A stretch of DNA of 64,000 nucleotides, taken from Notamacropus eugenii (lineage: Eukaryota > Chordata > Mammalia > Diprotodontia > Macropodidae). Of the stretch, positions 34,046 to 43,997 are shown one piece after another. Location: NCBI RefSeq assembly GCF_028372415.1, contig NC_092877.1:246531536-246595535 (forward strand), written 5' to 3'. The notes beneath the pieces were generated by a model that worked only from the letters and a program-made list of their open reading frames with translations, was not told where the DNA came from and made no database searches. Every line of letters begins with the position of its first letter. Position 1 is the first letter of the stretch. Position numbers and translations under genes: made by a program.

Positions 34046-34485
34046 ACGGGATGTGCTGGCAAATGTTTAACAAACTAATTTCAAAAACACATTTTAAAAT
34101 TTAATCTTGATTACTAACATCTCCTCCATCATTTTGGTAAGCCTAAACTAGACAATCAACAAAATAATAGAGGAAATCTTGATTGGTAGAATTTGTTTAT
34201 TTCTTGAGGTGTAAATTCTTTTTCTGTTAATATATTTCAATATATATTGAATATATTTTAATATGTATTAAATATATTTTATTATATTCCATTATATATA
34301 ATATATAATATGTATTTTAATATGTATTTAATACATTTAATATATTTTTAATATATATGTCTTTTAACTCAAATAATTTATTGTATGGAATTTATAATAA
34401 AATCAGAAGAACAGTGAACTGAAGGAAAATGAAAAAGGTTTCAATTAAAAAATCTTGTTTCTTTTTTTCTGTTAACTACTTTTTT
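34046..34485. other. AT-rich sequence with palindromic TA/ATTA tracts
   Basis: About 34235-34365 is an almost pure A/T tract rich in short inverted repeats (AATATATT, TAATATATTA). No gene was recognised. It lies just outside the L1 3' end. Confidence 0.6.
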
Positions 34486-34878
34486 CATTTTATTTATTTT
34501 TAAAGCTCTACATTCACTACCATAAAACTTAGATTTTTTCCCCCTGCCTATCCTCCACCACCCCACTCCCTCCCCAAGACGGCATGCAATTTTATATATG
34601 ACCTGCACATATTGAATACATTTTCATTATACTCATGCAGTGTAGAATAACTAAAACAAATGGTAGAAATCATATATCAAAACAAAACATAATACACACA
34701 CACACACGCGCGCGCACACACACTCGCACGTGCACACACACTCGCACGTGCTCGAGCCTGTGTTCGTGAAAATGATCTGCTGCATTCCATGATTGAATTG
34801 CATAGTTCTTTCTCTAAATGTGGAAGTCATTTTGCCTTAGAAGTTCATTAGAAATTTTTTTTTAATGCCCTTGCATTA

Positions 34879-35498
34879 CTATGAAGATCCAAGTCTACCA
34901 AAAATACTCTTCCATACTCTGGTGGTTGCTGGGCACAAAGTTCTCCTGGTTCTGCTCCTTTTGCTCAACATCACATCATACAAGTCTTTCCAGGCCTCTC
35001 TGAAGTCTTCTTGTTCATCATTTCTTACAGCACAATAATATTCCCTTACATTCATATACCATAATTTATTCAACCATTGCTCAATTGATGGGCATCCCCT
35101 TGATTTCCAGTTTTTGGCCACTACAAAGAGAGCTGCTATAAATATTTTTGTACATGTGGCACCCTTTCCCATTTTTATGATCTCTTGGGTTTACAGTCCT
35201 AGAAGTGATAATGCTGGAACAAAGGGCATGCACATTTTGTAGCCTTTTGGGTATAGTTCCAAATTTCTCTCCAGAATGGTTGGATGAGCTCACAGCTCCA
35301 TCAAAAGCGAATTAATGTTCCACATCCTCTCCAACATTTATTGTTTTCCTGTTCTGTCATGTTTGCCAATCTAACTGGTGTGATGTGATACCTCAGAGTT
35401 GTTTTGATTTGCATCTCTCTAATTAAAAGTATTTTAGAGCATTTTCTCATATCGTTATAGATATCTTTAATTTCTTTCTTTGAAAATTGCCTAGTCAT
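34879..35498 (-). pseudogene. L1 ORF2 C-terminal region (broken)
   Basis: Three overlapping minus-strand frames read the ORF2 end: NKLWYMNVREYYCAVRNDEQ and EDFREAWKDLYDVMLSKRSR at 34879-35172, HKNGKGCHMYKN at 35081-35293, and TRQFSKKEIKDIYNDMRKCS at 35301-35498. The order matches human L1 ORF2 (KLWYIYTMEYY near the end). Changes of frame at about 35130 and 35295 break it. This is the mammalian L1 C-terminal segment that follows the RT. Confidence 0.85.
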
Positions 35499-36562
35499 AT
35501 CCTTTGGCCATTTATCAACTGGGGAATGACTTGTCTTAACAGTCTTTGACAGAGTTCTCTATATATTCTAGAAATGAGGAATTTATCCCTGAGATTAGCC
35601 ATAAAAATTCTTTTCCAATATTCTACATCTCCCTGAATTTTGGTTGCATTGGGTTTGGCTGTGCAAAACTTTTCACTTTAATGTAATCAAAATTATCTAT
35701 CTTGCACTTCATAATGCTTTCTATCTCTTCTTTAGTCAAAAATTTTTCCGTTCTCCATAAATCTTATAAATACACTATCACCTCTTCCTCCAGTTTGGCC
35801 AGGATATCAATCTCTATACCTAGATTGTGTAGCCATTTGGACTTTATTCTTGTGTACGGTGTCAGGCATGGGTCAATGCCTAGTTTCTGCCTGTTATCCA
35901 GTTTTCCCAGCAATTTTTGTCGAACAGTGAGTTCTTATTCCAGAAGCTGGTGTCCTTGGGTTTATTAAACAGGAGATTCCTATATTCATTGCCTACTGTG
36001 TCTTAAGTACCTTGCATATTCCACTTATTTACCCTTCCGTTTCTTAGCCAGTACCAAGTGGTTTTGATAATTGCTACTTTTTAATTCAATTTGAGATGCG
36101 GTACTGCTAGACCACCTTCCCAAGCATTTCTTTCCATTTGTCCATTTGATATTCTGGACCTTTTGTTCTTCCAGATGAATTTTGATATTATTTTGTCCAG
36201 CTCTAGAAAATAATTATCTGATACTTTAATTGGTATGGCACTGAATAAGTAAATTAATTTAGGTAGAACTGGCATTTGTATTTTATTTTATTGGCTCGGC
36301 CTACACATGGGCAACTGGTGTTTTTCCATTTACTTATATGTGAATTTATTTGTGCAAAAAGTGTCTTGTCCTTGTGTTCATATAGTCTCTGGGTTTGTTT
36401 TGGCAGGTAAATTCCCAAATACTTTATAGTGTCTACCCTAGCATTAAATGGGATTTCTCTTTCTATCTCTTGCTATTGGAATTTTTTATTAATACATAGG
36501 AATGCAGAAGATTTGTGCAGGTTTATTTTGTAACCTGCAATTTTGCCAAAGTTGTTTATTAT

Positions 36563-37009
36563 TTAAAACAGGTTTTTACTTGAATCTCTGGGATTCTCTA
36601 AGTATATCATAATATCATCTGCCCAGAGTGATAGCTTAGTTTCTTCTTTGCCTATTCTTATTCCTTCAATTTCTTTATCTTGTCTAATTGATACAGTTAA
36701 CATTTCTAGTACCATATTGAATAATAGTGGTGATAATGGGCATACTTGTTTCACCCCTGATCTTACTGGAAATATATCTAGCTTATGTCCATTGCATATA
36801 ATGCTTGCTGATGGTTTTAGGTAGATACTGCTTATTATTTTGTGGAAAATTCCCTTTATGTGTATGTTCTCCACTGTTTTTAATAGGAATTCTACTTTAT
36901 CGAAAGTTTTTTCTGCATCTATTGAGATAATCATGTGGTTTTTGTTATATTTTTTATTCATATGACCAATAATGATAATAGTTTTCCAAATACTGAACCA
37001 GCCCTGCAT
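36563..37009 (-). pseudogene. L1 ORF2 reverse-transcriptase core, 148-codon open stretch
   Basis: This frame is open over RT motifs A ([14 protein letters not shown], residues about 26-39), B ([18 protein letters not shown], about 85-102) and C ([14 protein letters not shown], about 127-140). In human L1 these read [28 protein letters not shown] and LFADDMIVYLENP. The catalytic aspartates are visible in both A and C. Two departures are Trp in place of Phe before ADD and Val in place of Gly in QGCP. Neighbouring ORF2 frames are broken, so it is a fossil. Confidence 0.92.
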
Positions 37010-37114
37010 TCCTGCTATGAATCCTACCTGATCATAATGTACTCTTCTCGTGATATGATGCTGTACTCCTCTTGCTAAAACTTTATTTTAAATTTTTGCA
37101 TCTGGCCAGGGGGC

Positions 37115-37132
37115 GGAGCCAAGATGGCGGAG
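37115..37132 (+). promoter_or_regulatory. YY1-like motif at the HAL1 5' end
   Basis: The sequence ggagccaagatggcggag holds the AAGATGGCGG core known from the start of mammalian L1 5' UTRs, where YY1 sets the transcription start. Its position at the extreme 5' end of the element is the expected one. Function in this copy is inferred. Confidence 0.5.
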
Positions 37133-37790
37133 TAGAAACACATACATACGCTAGCTCCAAAACCACAACCCATAAAATATCTGTAAAAAAGAACTGCCAA
37201 TAAATTCTGGAGCAGCAGAAGTCACAGAACAGTGGAGAGGACGAGATTTCTGTTCCAGAGAGCCTGAAAACCTCTCGCAAAAGGTTCTTCGCGCCGCAGA
37301 CTGGGAGCTGAGCACAGCCCTGCTGCAGCCACCTGGGGCCAAGAGGAGCAGATCCGAGCAGGGAGCAGATCTAAGCAGGCTTCACAAACAGAATCTCCAG
37401 CAGCCGCGCAGGTCCCTCCACCCACAAGTGACAAGGGTTGGCGAGAGGGTTTCTTTGGTGGGTCGAGAGGGGGGGGGTGCCCCCATAACGCAGGCCTCCT
37501 CGGGAGGCAACAGCGGAGGCGGGAGCAGACCAGGGCTCCCCAAGCAGGCAGGAACCTGGATCCATTGTTGAAGGTTTCTGCATAAACCCCCTGAGGGAAT
37601 TGAGCCCGGGAGGCGGCCCTGCCCCCACCTGAGCACCTGAACTTAATCTCACACTGACTAGCAGCCCCACCCCTGCCCAAAGCCCTAGGGAGCAGCATTT
37701 GAATCTCAGACCCAAAGTGCTGGCTGGGAGTATCAGGAGGTGAAGTGGGTGTGAAGACAATATTCAGAAGTCAAGTCACTGGCTGGGAAA

Positions 37791-38889
37791 ATGCCCAGAA
37801 AAGGGGAAAAAAACTAAGACTATAGAAGGTTACTTTCTTGGTGAACAGGTATTTCCTCCCTCTCTTTCTGAGGAGGAAGAGCAATGCTCACCATCAGGTA
37901 AAGACACAGAAGTCAAGGCTTCAGTATCCAAGCCCACTGAATGGGCTCAGGCCATGAAAGAGCTCAAAAAGAGATAAAAAAATTTTGAAAATCAAGTTAG
38001 AGAGGTGGAGGAAAAATTGGGAAGAGCAATGAGAAATATATAAGCAAAGCATGAACAGCAGGTCAGCACCCTGCTAAAGGAGACCCAAAAAAATGCTGAA
38101 GAAAATAACACCCTGAAAAATAGGCTAACTCAATTGGCAAAAGAGGTTCAAAAAGCCAATGAGGAGAAGAATGCTTTAAAAAGCAGAATTAGCCAAATGG
38201 AAAAGGAGATTCAAAAGCTCACTGAAGAAAATAATTATCTCAAAATTAGAATGGAACAGATGGAGGCTAATGACTTTATGACAAAACAAGAAATCACAAA
38301 ACAAAAACAAAAGAATGAAAAAATGGAAGATAATGTGAAATATCTCATTGGAAAAACAACTGACTTGGAAAATAGATCCAGGAGAGATGACTTAAAAATT
38401 ATGGGACTACCTGAAAGCCATGATCAAAAAAAGAGCCTAGACATCATCTTTCATGAAATTATCAAGGAAAGCTGCCCTAATATTCTAGAACCAGAGGCCA
38501 AAATAAATATTGAGAGAATCCACCAATCACCACCTGAAAAAGATCCAAAAAGAGAAACTCCTAGGAACATTGTGGCCAAATTCCAGAGTTCCCAGGTCAA
38601 GGAGAAAATATTGCAAGCAGCTAGAAAGAAACAATTCAAGTATTGTGGAAATACAATCAGGATAACACAAGATCTAGCAGCTTCTACATTAAGGGATCGA
38701 AGGGCATGGAATAGGATATTCCAGAAGTCAAAGGAACTAGGACTAAAACCAAGAATCACCTATCTAGTAAAACTGAGTATAATACTTCAGGAGAAAAATT
38801 GGTCTTTCAATGAAATTGAGGACTTTCAAGCATTCTTCATGAAAAGACAAGAGCTGAAAAGAAAATTTGACTTTCAAACACAAGAATGA
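37791..38889 (+). pseudogene. HAL1 ORF1 (RNA-binding protein, lightly broken)
   Basis: The start ATGCCCAGAAAAGGGG opens the MPRKG N-terminus. From 38134 a 251-codon frame runs to the natural stop at 38887-38889. It contains a coiled coil (EEKNALKSRISQMEKEIQKL), the RRM (NRSRRDDLKIMGLPESHDQ and TPRNIVAKFQSSQVKEKIL) and the C-terminal domain (NTIRITQDLAASTLRDRR, GLKPRITYLVKLSIILQE). The N-terminal part has a one-base length change in the A-run after GGGG (about 37806-37815) and two in-frame TAA stops at 37975-37977 and 38041-38043. ORF1p binds its own RNA as a trimer. Confidence 0.92.
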
Positions 38890-39900
38890 AGAGAAGTATG
38901 AAACGGTAAACAGCAAAGAGAAGTCATAAGGGACTTATAAAAGTTGAACTGTTTACATCCCTACATGGAAAGATAATATTAGTAACTCTTGAAACTATTC
39001 AGTATATGGGTACTGGGTGGGATTACACACACACACATGCCCACACACATGCACACACACATAGAGACAAAGTGAACAGAGTGAATTGAAAAGGATGGGA
39101 TCATGTCCTAAAAAAAATGAAACCAACCAGTCAGAGAGAAATATATGGGAGGAGAAAGGGAGAAATGGAATGGGGCAAATTATCTCTCATAAAAGAGGCA
39201 AGCAAAAGACTTTTTTAGTTTAGGGAAAAAGAGGGGAGGTGAGAGAAAAACATGAAGTTTACTCTCATCACATTCCACTAAAGGAAGGAATAAAATGCAC
39301 ACTCATTTTGGTATTAAAACCCATCTTACAATACAGGAAAGTGGGGGATAAGGGGATAAACAGGGTAGGGGGGGACGATGGAAGGGAGGGCATGGGGAGG
39401 AGGGAGCAATTTGAGGTTGACACTCATGGGGAGGGACAGGATCAAAAGAAAGAATGGAAATAATGGGGGGCAGGATAGGATGGAGGGAAATATAGTTAAT
39501 CTTATACAACATGACTATTGTGGAAGTCATTTGCAAAACTACACAGATTTGGCCTATATTGAATTGTTTGCCTTCCAAAGGGAGGGGGTGGGGAGGGAGG
39601 GAGGAAAAGAATTTGGAATTCAAAGTTTAAGGAACAACTTTCAAGTACTCTTCTTGCCACTAGGAAATAAGAAATACAGGTAAAGGGGTTTAGAAAGTTA
39701 TTTGGCCCTACAGGACAGAGGAGACGATGGAGACAAGGGCAGAGAGGGATGATAGAGAGAGCAGATTGGTGATAGGGGCAATTGGAATGCTCAGTGTTTT
39801 GGGGTGGGGGGAGGGGATAAGGGGGGAGAAAATTTGGAACCCAAAATTCTGTGAAAATGAATGTTAAAAAAAGTTAAACAAATAAATAAATTGAAAAAAA

Positions 39901-40419
39901 AATTTGCAACTGTATTCATTAGAGAAATTGGTCTATCATTTTCTTTTTCCATTTTGTCTCCTCCTGTTTTTGCTATCAAAACCATATTTGTATCATAAAA
40001 AGTATTTGGGAGGATTCCTTCTTCCCCAATTTTCAAAAATTGTCTAAATAGTATTGGAATTAACTGTTCTTTAAATGTTTGCTAGAATTTACTTGTAAAT
40101 TCATCTGGCCCTGATGATTTTTTACTAGGGAGTTCATTGATGACTTGTTCAATTTCTTTTTCTGAGATGCGGTTGTTTAAGTATTCAAATTTTTCTTCTG
40201 CTAATCTGGGCAATTTGTATTTTTTGAAATACTCATCCATCTCATTTAGATTGTCAAATTTGTGGGATAAAGAAGGGCAAAATAATTTCTAATTGCTGTT
40301 TTAATTTCCTCCTCGTTGGAGGTGAGTTCTCCCCTTTCATGTTTGATATTAGTTATTTGATTTTCTTCTTTCTTTTTTTTTTTAAATCAGATTGACCAAA
40401 GGTTTATCAATTTTATTAG
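39901..40419 (-). mobile_element. L1, 3' half (part 2, ORF2 before RT motif A)
   Basis: It continues the L1 after the HAL1. Plus-strand tattcattagagaaattggt, ttcatctggccctgatgatt, gagttcattgatgacttgtt and atcagattgaccaaaggttt align with 62035-62530. Encoded landmarks are the ASGPDE/ELPSKK-type block ahead of the RT. L1 homology ends abruptly at 40419 (ttttattag), where EIF3L sequence starts. Nothing resembling the next L1 segment (compare 62540 onward) appears beyond the EIF3L copy. Confidence 0.9.
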
Positions 40420-41826
40420 GTGAGGTCCAGGAAGACGGCCAGCTTGGCCACGGGCATGGTGGTGTAGAGCTTGAGAAAACTGTGGATAGTGGAGAGCTGA
40501 GCTTCCTGCTGAACCTTATCTGCAAACACCTTCACCTGGGCAGGAAGGGTTCCTTGTGGTAGTTGGGGTGCACGTTGTTTTAGTTGGGCACCATGGGGGA
40601 CAGGAACTTGGGGAACTAGTAGCTGAACAGCACCTCATGCACCTGCAGGTCACCCTTCTGCATGCGCAGCATCTTGTCACTGTACTACATTGTCCCCTAG
40701 AACATGCTATTGGTCCTCTGGATGTAGAGGAGGGTGTTGGCAAAGACACGGATGGCATCCTGGTATCGGCTAATCAGCAGATAAGCAAGGCCCATGTAAT
40801 AATAAGTGGTGACCTGGCACTTGGGCACTGGGGAATAAATACTCTTCTTATTGAGCTCAACGTTCTCCAGCACCTTGATGGCCTGGTAGTAATCCTCCAA
40901 GAACGAGTGCAGCCAAGACAAGCCCACCAGGCTGAAGTAGCCAAGCATCTTTTAGAGGGAGTGCCAGCCATACTTGCCAGCCACACTCTCAGGATCACCT
41001 CTGCTGGTGTATACCTCTAGTTGACTGTTGATGTTGGATTTGTCTACCAGGGAGTGGACCATGTTCAGGACACTGTAGACGTTCCAGATTTTGGAGTTGT
41101 AATGAAGAAAGTCGATCTCCTCTTCTGATTTTTTGGTGATCTTCCATCGGTACTGGCTGAAGGACTGAAACTAATAGATGAATTCATCGATGATTTCCCA
41201 CAGCCACTGGCTGGCAGCTCAAGGGGGGCAGGGCCATCAGCACTGAAGATGTAGTTGAAGAAATTGCAGTAACTGTAGTAGGAATTAAACCAGTGTTTTA
41301 AAGAAGGCCCGGCACTGACTTTGGCATAAATGTGTCTGTAATAAAGCTCCTTATACAGGATCAGGAAGATGTCATCATTGCCAAGTTGCAGGGCGATGGC
41401 CTCTGCTTTTAGCCAGGTAGAATTATTGAAGAACCTTTCAGTCAGCTTGGTCCAGCTGTTCTCATAGATGTCTTGGATCTCATAGACTTTCTGATTGATG
41501 ATTTCACTGGACACCTGGCTTCCCTGAAGCTCATAGACATTATGGTCAATGAGATCAGAGATGGTTTTATGGAAATATTGGATAAAGTTCTTGATAACTT
41601 CTGGAATCACTTGGTAGGTCTGTGGCCCATATTGGTATCAGGTCCTGTTTCAGGTCCCCTGTGTGCATGTCATAGTCCTGGGTAAGCGTAGGGATCACAG
41701 GAAACCTCATTGTCATAATCCTCAGGCAGGTGGGACATGGTGGCAGGTCAGAGTCTTGGCTCAGAGGAGGAGTGAGCAATAGTGAGGCGAGTGCCAGCCA
41801 CCTGAGCCTGAGCAATATTCCCCAAG
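40420..41826 (-). pseudogene. EIF3L: EIF3L retrocopy (eukaryotic translation initiation factor 3 subunit L), 3'-truncated
   Basis: This is an intronless copy of the host gene for eIF3 subunit L. A 5' UTR of about 90 bp precedes ATG at 41738-41736 (MSHLPEDYDNEV, then DPYAYP). Strong matches follow: QVIPEVIKNFIQYFHKTISD, QKVYEIQDIYENSWTKLTER and LYKELYYRHIYAKVSAGPSL (frame 41065-41610), then [17 protein letters not shown] and [17 protein letters not shown] (frame 40697-40948). It ends at VAKLAVFLDLT, about residue 482 of 564, so the end of the PCI region and the last 80 residues or so are absent. About 43 residues after IQRTNSMF are missing. Several frame changes (near 41600, 41225, 40700) and stops show that it is dead. 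There is no poly(A) at its 3' edge: it joins L1 ORF2 directly at 40419/40420. Confidence 0.95.
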
Positions 41827-42129
41827 GCTGAACCTTAATTGTTTTTTTTTTTCAAAGGTGATCAATATCATGACAATTTGGGACTTCTGAACATAATTAA
41901 TTTTGCATTTAAAATATTCTACAATACTCAGTCATATACATTTCATTATATTTCTTAGTCTCATTATGAATATTGCAGTCATTTTTGGATGGTTTTCCAA
42001 AGTTATCCTCTGCGTTTGAAATGTATATTTTCTTCAATGCCACTCAGAGAGTTTGTAGCTTCCTTCAAAACATTGCTTAGGAGTTTGAGCAATGAAATCA
42101 TGAGATTTTTTCTGTTCCTCTCATTATCA
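41827..42129. other. Flank of the retrocopy with T12 run
   Basis: An oligo-T run (about 41841-41853) follows the EIF3L 5' end. On this side it is not the poly(A) tail of EIF3L and may be part of the target site. No other feature was recognised. Confidence 0.5.
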
Positions 42130-42330
42130 TTAATTCCTCCCTCCTGAAATTCATTTATATTCCATTCTTTATACAATTTATGTACTTAAACAATTATACA
42201 CATATTGTGTTTCTTATCCCAGTAGAATATAAGCTTCTTGAGGACAGATATGATTTCATTCTTCCCTTTGATTCCCCAGTATTTATGCCTCCAATGTAGT
42301 ATGTCCTTAATATACACTTTTTATGAACTT
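42130..42330 (+). mobile_element. L2 LINE, 3' terminal fragment
   Basis: The order cacatattgtgtttcttatc, ccagtagaatataagcttct, tgaggacagatatgatttca and ttgattccccagtatttatg, then ccttaatatacac, is the L2 3' end (AGAATGTAAGCTCCTTGAGG type). Confidence 0.65.
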
Positions 42331-43585
42331 CTGTGTAGTTCTTCTGGTGAATGACATTTTATTAATTACATTAAATTACACTGACCTTCCTCACAAGAGA
42401 CCTATAATCCACAAAAATGAGTAATCCAACATCCCAAAGAGTAACAAGTCAGTATTAATCATTCTTGTCCTTTACCATATATTTTATACATAATATGGAG
42501 ATGGAACCACCTTTTTCCAGAAGGAGTCAATTGCACAATTCTTATAATAACCTCAGCTTTCTCCCTGAATCAAAACTCCTATTTATTTATTTTTAATAAT
42601 ACTGTTTTTCTGCTAATGTTTTATGCTTGTGAGTCATGAAATCCTATGGTCTCCAAAGAACTTAAGTTGACACCTACCAAAAAGTATACAGAGAGTCACA
42701 CTATAACCACAAAAAACATGTCTGGTTATACAGGAAAAGTTTAATAACAAATATAACTAGAGAAATATATGACTACTTAAAAAAGGAGTGGGGTTGCAAT
42801 TCACAAAGCAATGATGAGTGACAAATTCTGGACAGTTAATGTCATGAGAATATGAGGTCAACTCTGGTCTACTCAGTGGTTATACTATCGTTAGAAGGAA
42901 TAGGAAAGAGTTACACAGAATGAGGAGATATTAATAAGGTTGGATTGCTATTATTACAGTAAATTGCCATATTGATGCGATCACAGAAACACTGCAGTTT
43001 TGGAATACTGCTGTGTATGTGAGTCATTGGACTTTAGATTGGAAATTGAAATCAAATCCTGATTTTAAATTTAATTAATACAGTCAAATTGATAAGAGTA
43101 AAAATGTAAGACCTTAAATAAATTATGACCAAATATGGGCCTGTATAATCTCTTCCCTAAAGTTTTTTGGGACAACTCTGTTTAATTTTTCTTTATAAAT
43201 TATTTATCCATAGTAGAAAAGGACATGCAGGCATTTTAACCTTATCTGTAGACAAAAGGTAAGTTTGAAAAGGAGTTGACTATGTAATTAGGTGAAGCAA
43301 TTCATTCAAAAAGATATATTAAACAACGGTTGTGTACACTATAATCGGTACAGGGAAAAGTTCATAGTTAAAATAATCCGTGAACCTGCGTTCATGATCT
43401 TACTTATGATGAATGATTTTAGATGTTATAACTACTATATTTATATTTAATGATTAAAATAAGGTAAATTTAGGCTTTCACTTGGAAAAAAAAACATTAT
43501 AAAACAAACAAATTAAAAAAAAAATTCAAATTGTCTTAAAGTTAAATTATCTGACTCAGATAATGGTATGTTCCCCATCCTTGGG
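42331..43585. other. Unique AT-rich sequence
   Basis: No gene was recognised. A possible SINE trace (gtcattggactttagattgg, aaatcaaatcctgatttt, about 43020-43065) is too degraded for a call. The final part (ttccccatccttggg) may belong to the CR1/L3 copy that continues at 47048. Confidence 0.45.
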
Positions 43586-43977
43586 TGCCAGCAACTGGCG
43601 GCTCTGAGGCACAAAGGTTATAGAAAAGAAAGAGATAACAGCAGAGGGGGCTAGGTGAGCCTGTACCATGTGTGCATGACTGAGACATGACTGATTTATT
43701 GATCTGAGGGTCAAGATTATATGCTCTCTTTAGCAAGCAAGCAAGCAAGTTTATTACCATGACAACATTTTTAGTATACATCATTTACATCCTTTACTTC
43801 CATGTCTTAGTTCCTCCTACGTAACAACCTCGGGGTACACAATCAGGGTCAGAACGATCTTGTCCTTGCTTATCAAGAGTGGAAAGGTGAGCTAATTTCC
43901 TGAGAACTTCAGCCTTTACGCTAGTACAAGTCTCAAGAACCTCACATTCCAGACTTCATCAATACTGGCTCTCTACA
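43586..43977 (-). repeat. 3' LTR of the ERV
   Basis: About 392 bp, with TG...CA ends on the minus strand (TGTAGAGAGCCAG to GTTGCTGGCA). An AATAAA signal on the minus strand (43750-43755) marks the R region. It is homologous throughout to the LTR at 46655-47043. Confidence 0.88.
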
Positions 43978-43997
43978 TCTCCCCTTTTTTTCCTCTG
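43978..43997 (-). other. Polypurine tract of the ERV
   Basis: The minus strand reads GAGGAAAAAAAGGGGAGA directly before the 3' LTR, the standard position of the plus-strand primer in retroviruses. Confidence 0.75.

Larger units (their letters stand above)
34486..37100 (-). mobile_element. L1, 3' half (part 1, interrupted by HAL1)
   Basis: The plus strand begins with the complement of an A-rich tail and L1 3' end (tttatttttaaagctctaca, ttcactaccataaaacttag). It continues through the 3' UTR with a (CA/CG)n tract (34693-34745), the ORF2 C-terminal region (34879-35500), the connecting region and the RT domain (36563-37009) to 37100. It resumes at 39901. The element is of the same subfamily as the L1 at 59844. 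Its 5' part is replaced by EIF3L sequence. Confidence 0.92.
37101..39900 (+). mobile_element. HAL1 (half-L1), copy 5, full-length, inserted in L1 ORF2
   Basis: It lies opposite in strand to the L1 it interrupts. Flanks are aatttttgca (37091-37100) and aatttgca (39901-39908), an imperfect short TSD next to the A-rich tail. It has a full 5' UTR with the GGCGGAGCCAAGATGGCGGA start, ORF1 (37791-38889), an AC-rich tract (39025-39062) and the GA-rich post-ORF1 segment with a G-rich run (39366-39480). ORF2 is absent. Retained CpGs in the 5' UTR indicate a relatively young copy. Confidence 0.95.

Noticed and set aside
34235-34365. AT-rich palindromic tract as a replication origin or S/MAR
   Set aside because: Only base composition supports it. 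No specific motif could be tied to such a function.
37222-37760. 158-, 129- and 84-codon minus-strand frames in GC-rich DNA
   Set aside because: They are antisense to the 5' UTR of the plus-strand HAL1. Low stop density there reflects GC content.
38451-38759. 102-codon minus-strand frame (and its like at 48828-49076 and 10474-10659)
   Set aside because: The same antisense frame recurs wherever HAL1 ORF1 occurs, so it is a mirror of conserved ORF1 sequence.
40556-41020. 154-codon plus-strand open frame
   Set aside because: Antisense of the EIF3L retrocopy; the minus strand gives the unmistakable EIF3L match.
40420-41826. EIF3L as a functional gene or retrogene
   Set aside because: It lacks the last 80 residues or so, has a missing internal block and carries several frame changes and stops.
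41827-41860. T12 run as the poly(A) tail of EIF3L
   Set aside because: It is at the 5' side of the minus-strand EIF3L copy, whereas its tail should be at the 40420 side. It may be target-site sequence.
42990-43070. SINE fragment
   Set aside because: Only two short SINE-like words are present. This is too weak to annotate.
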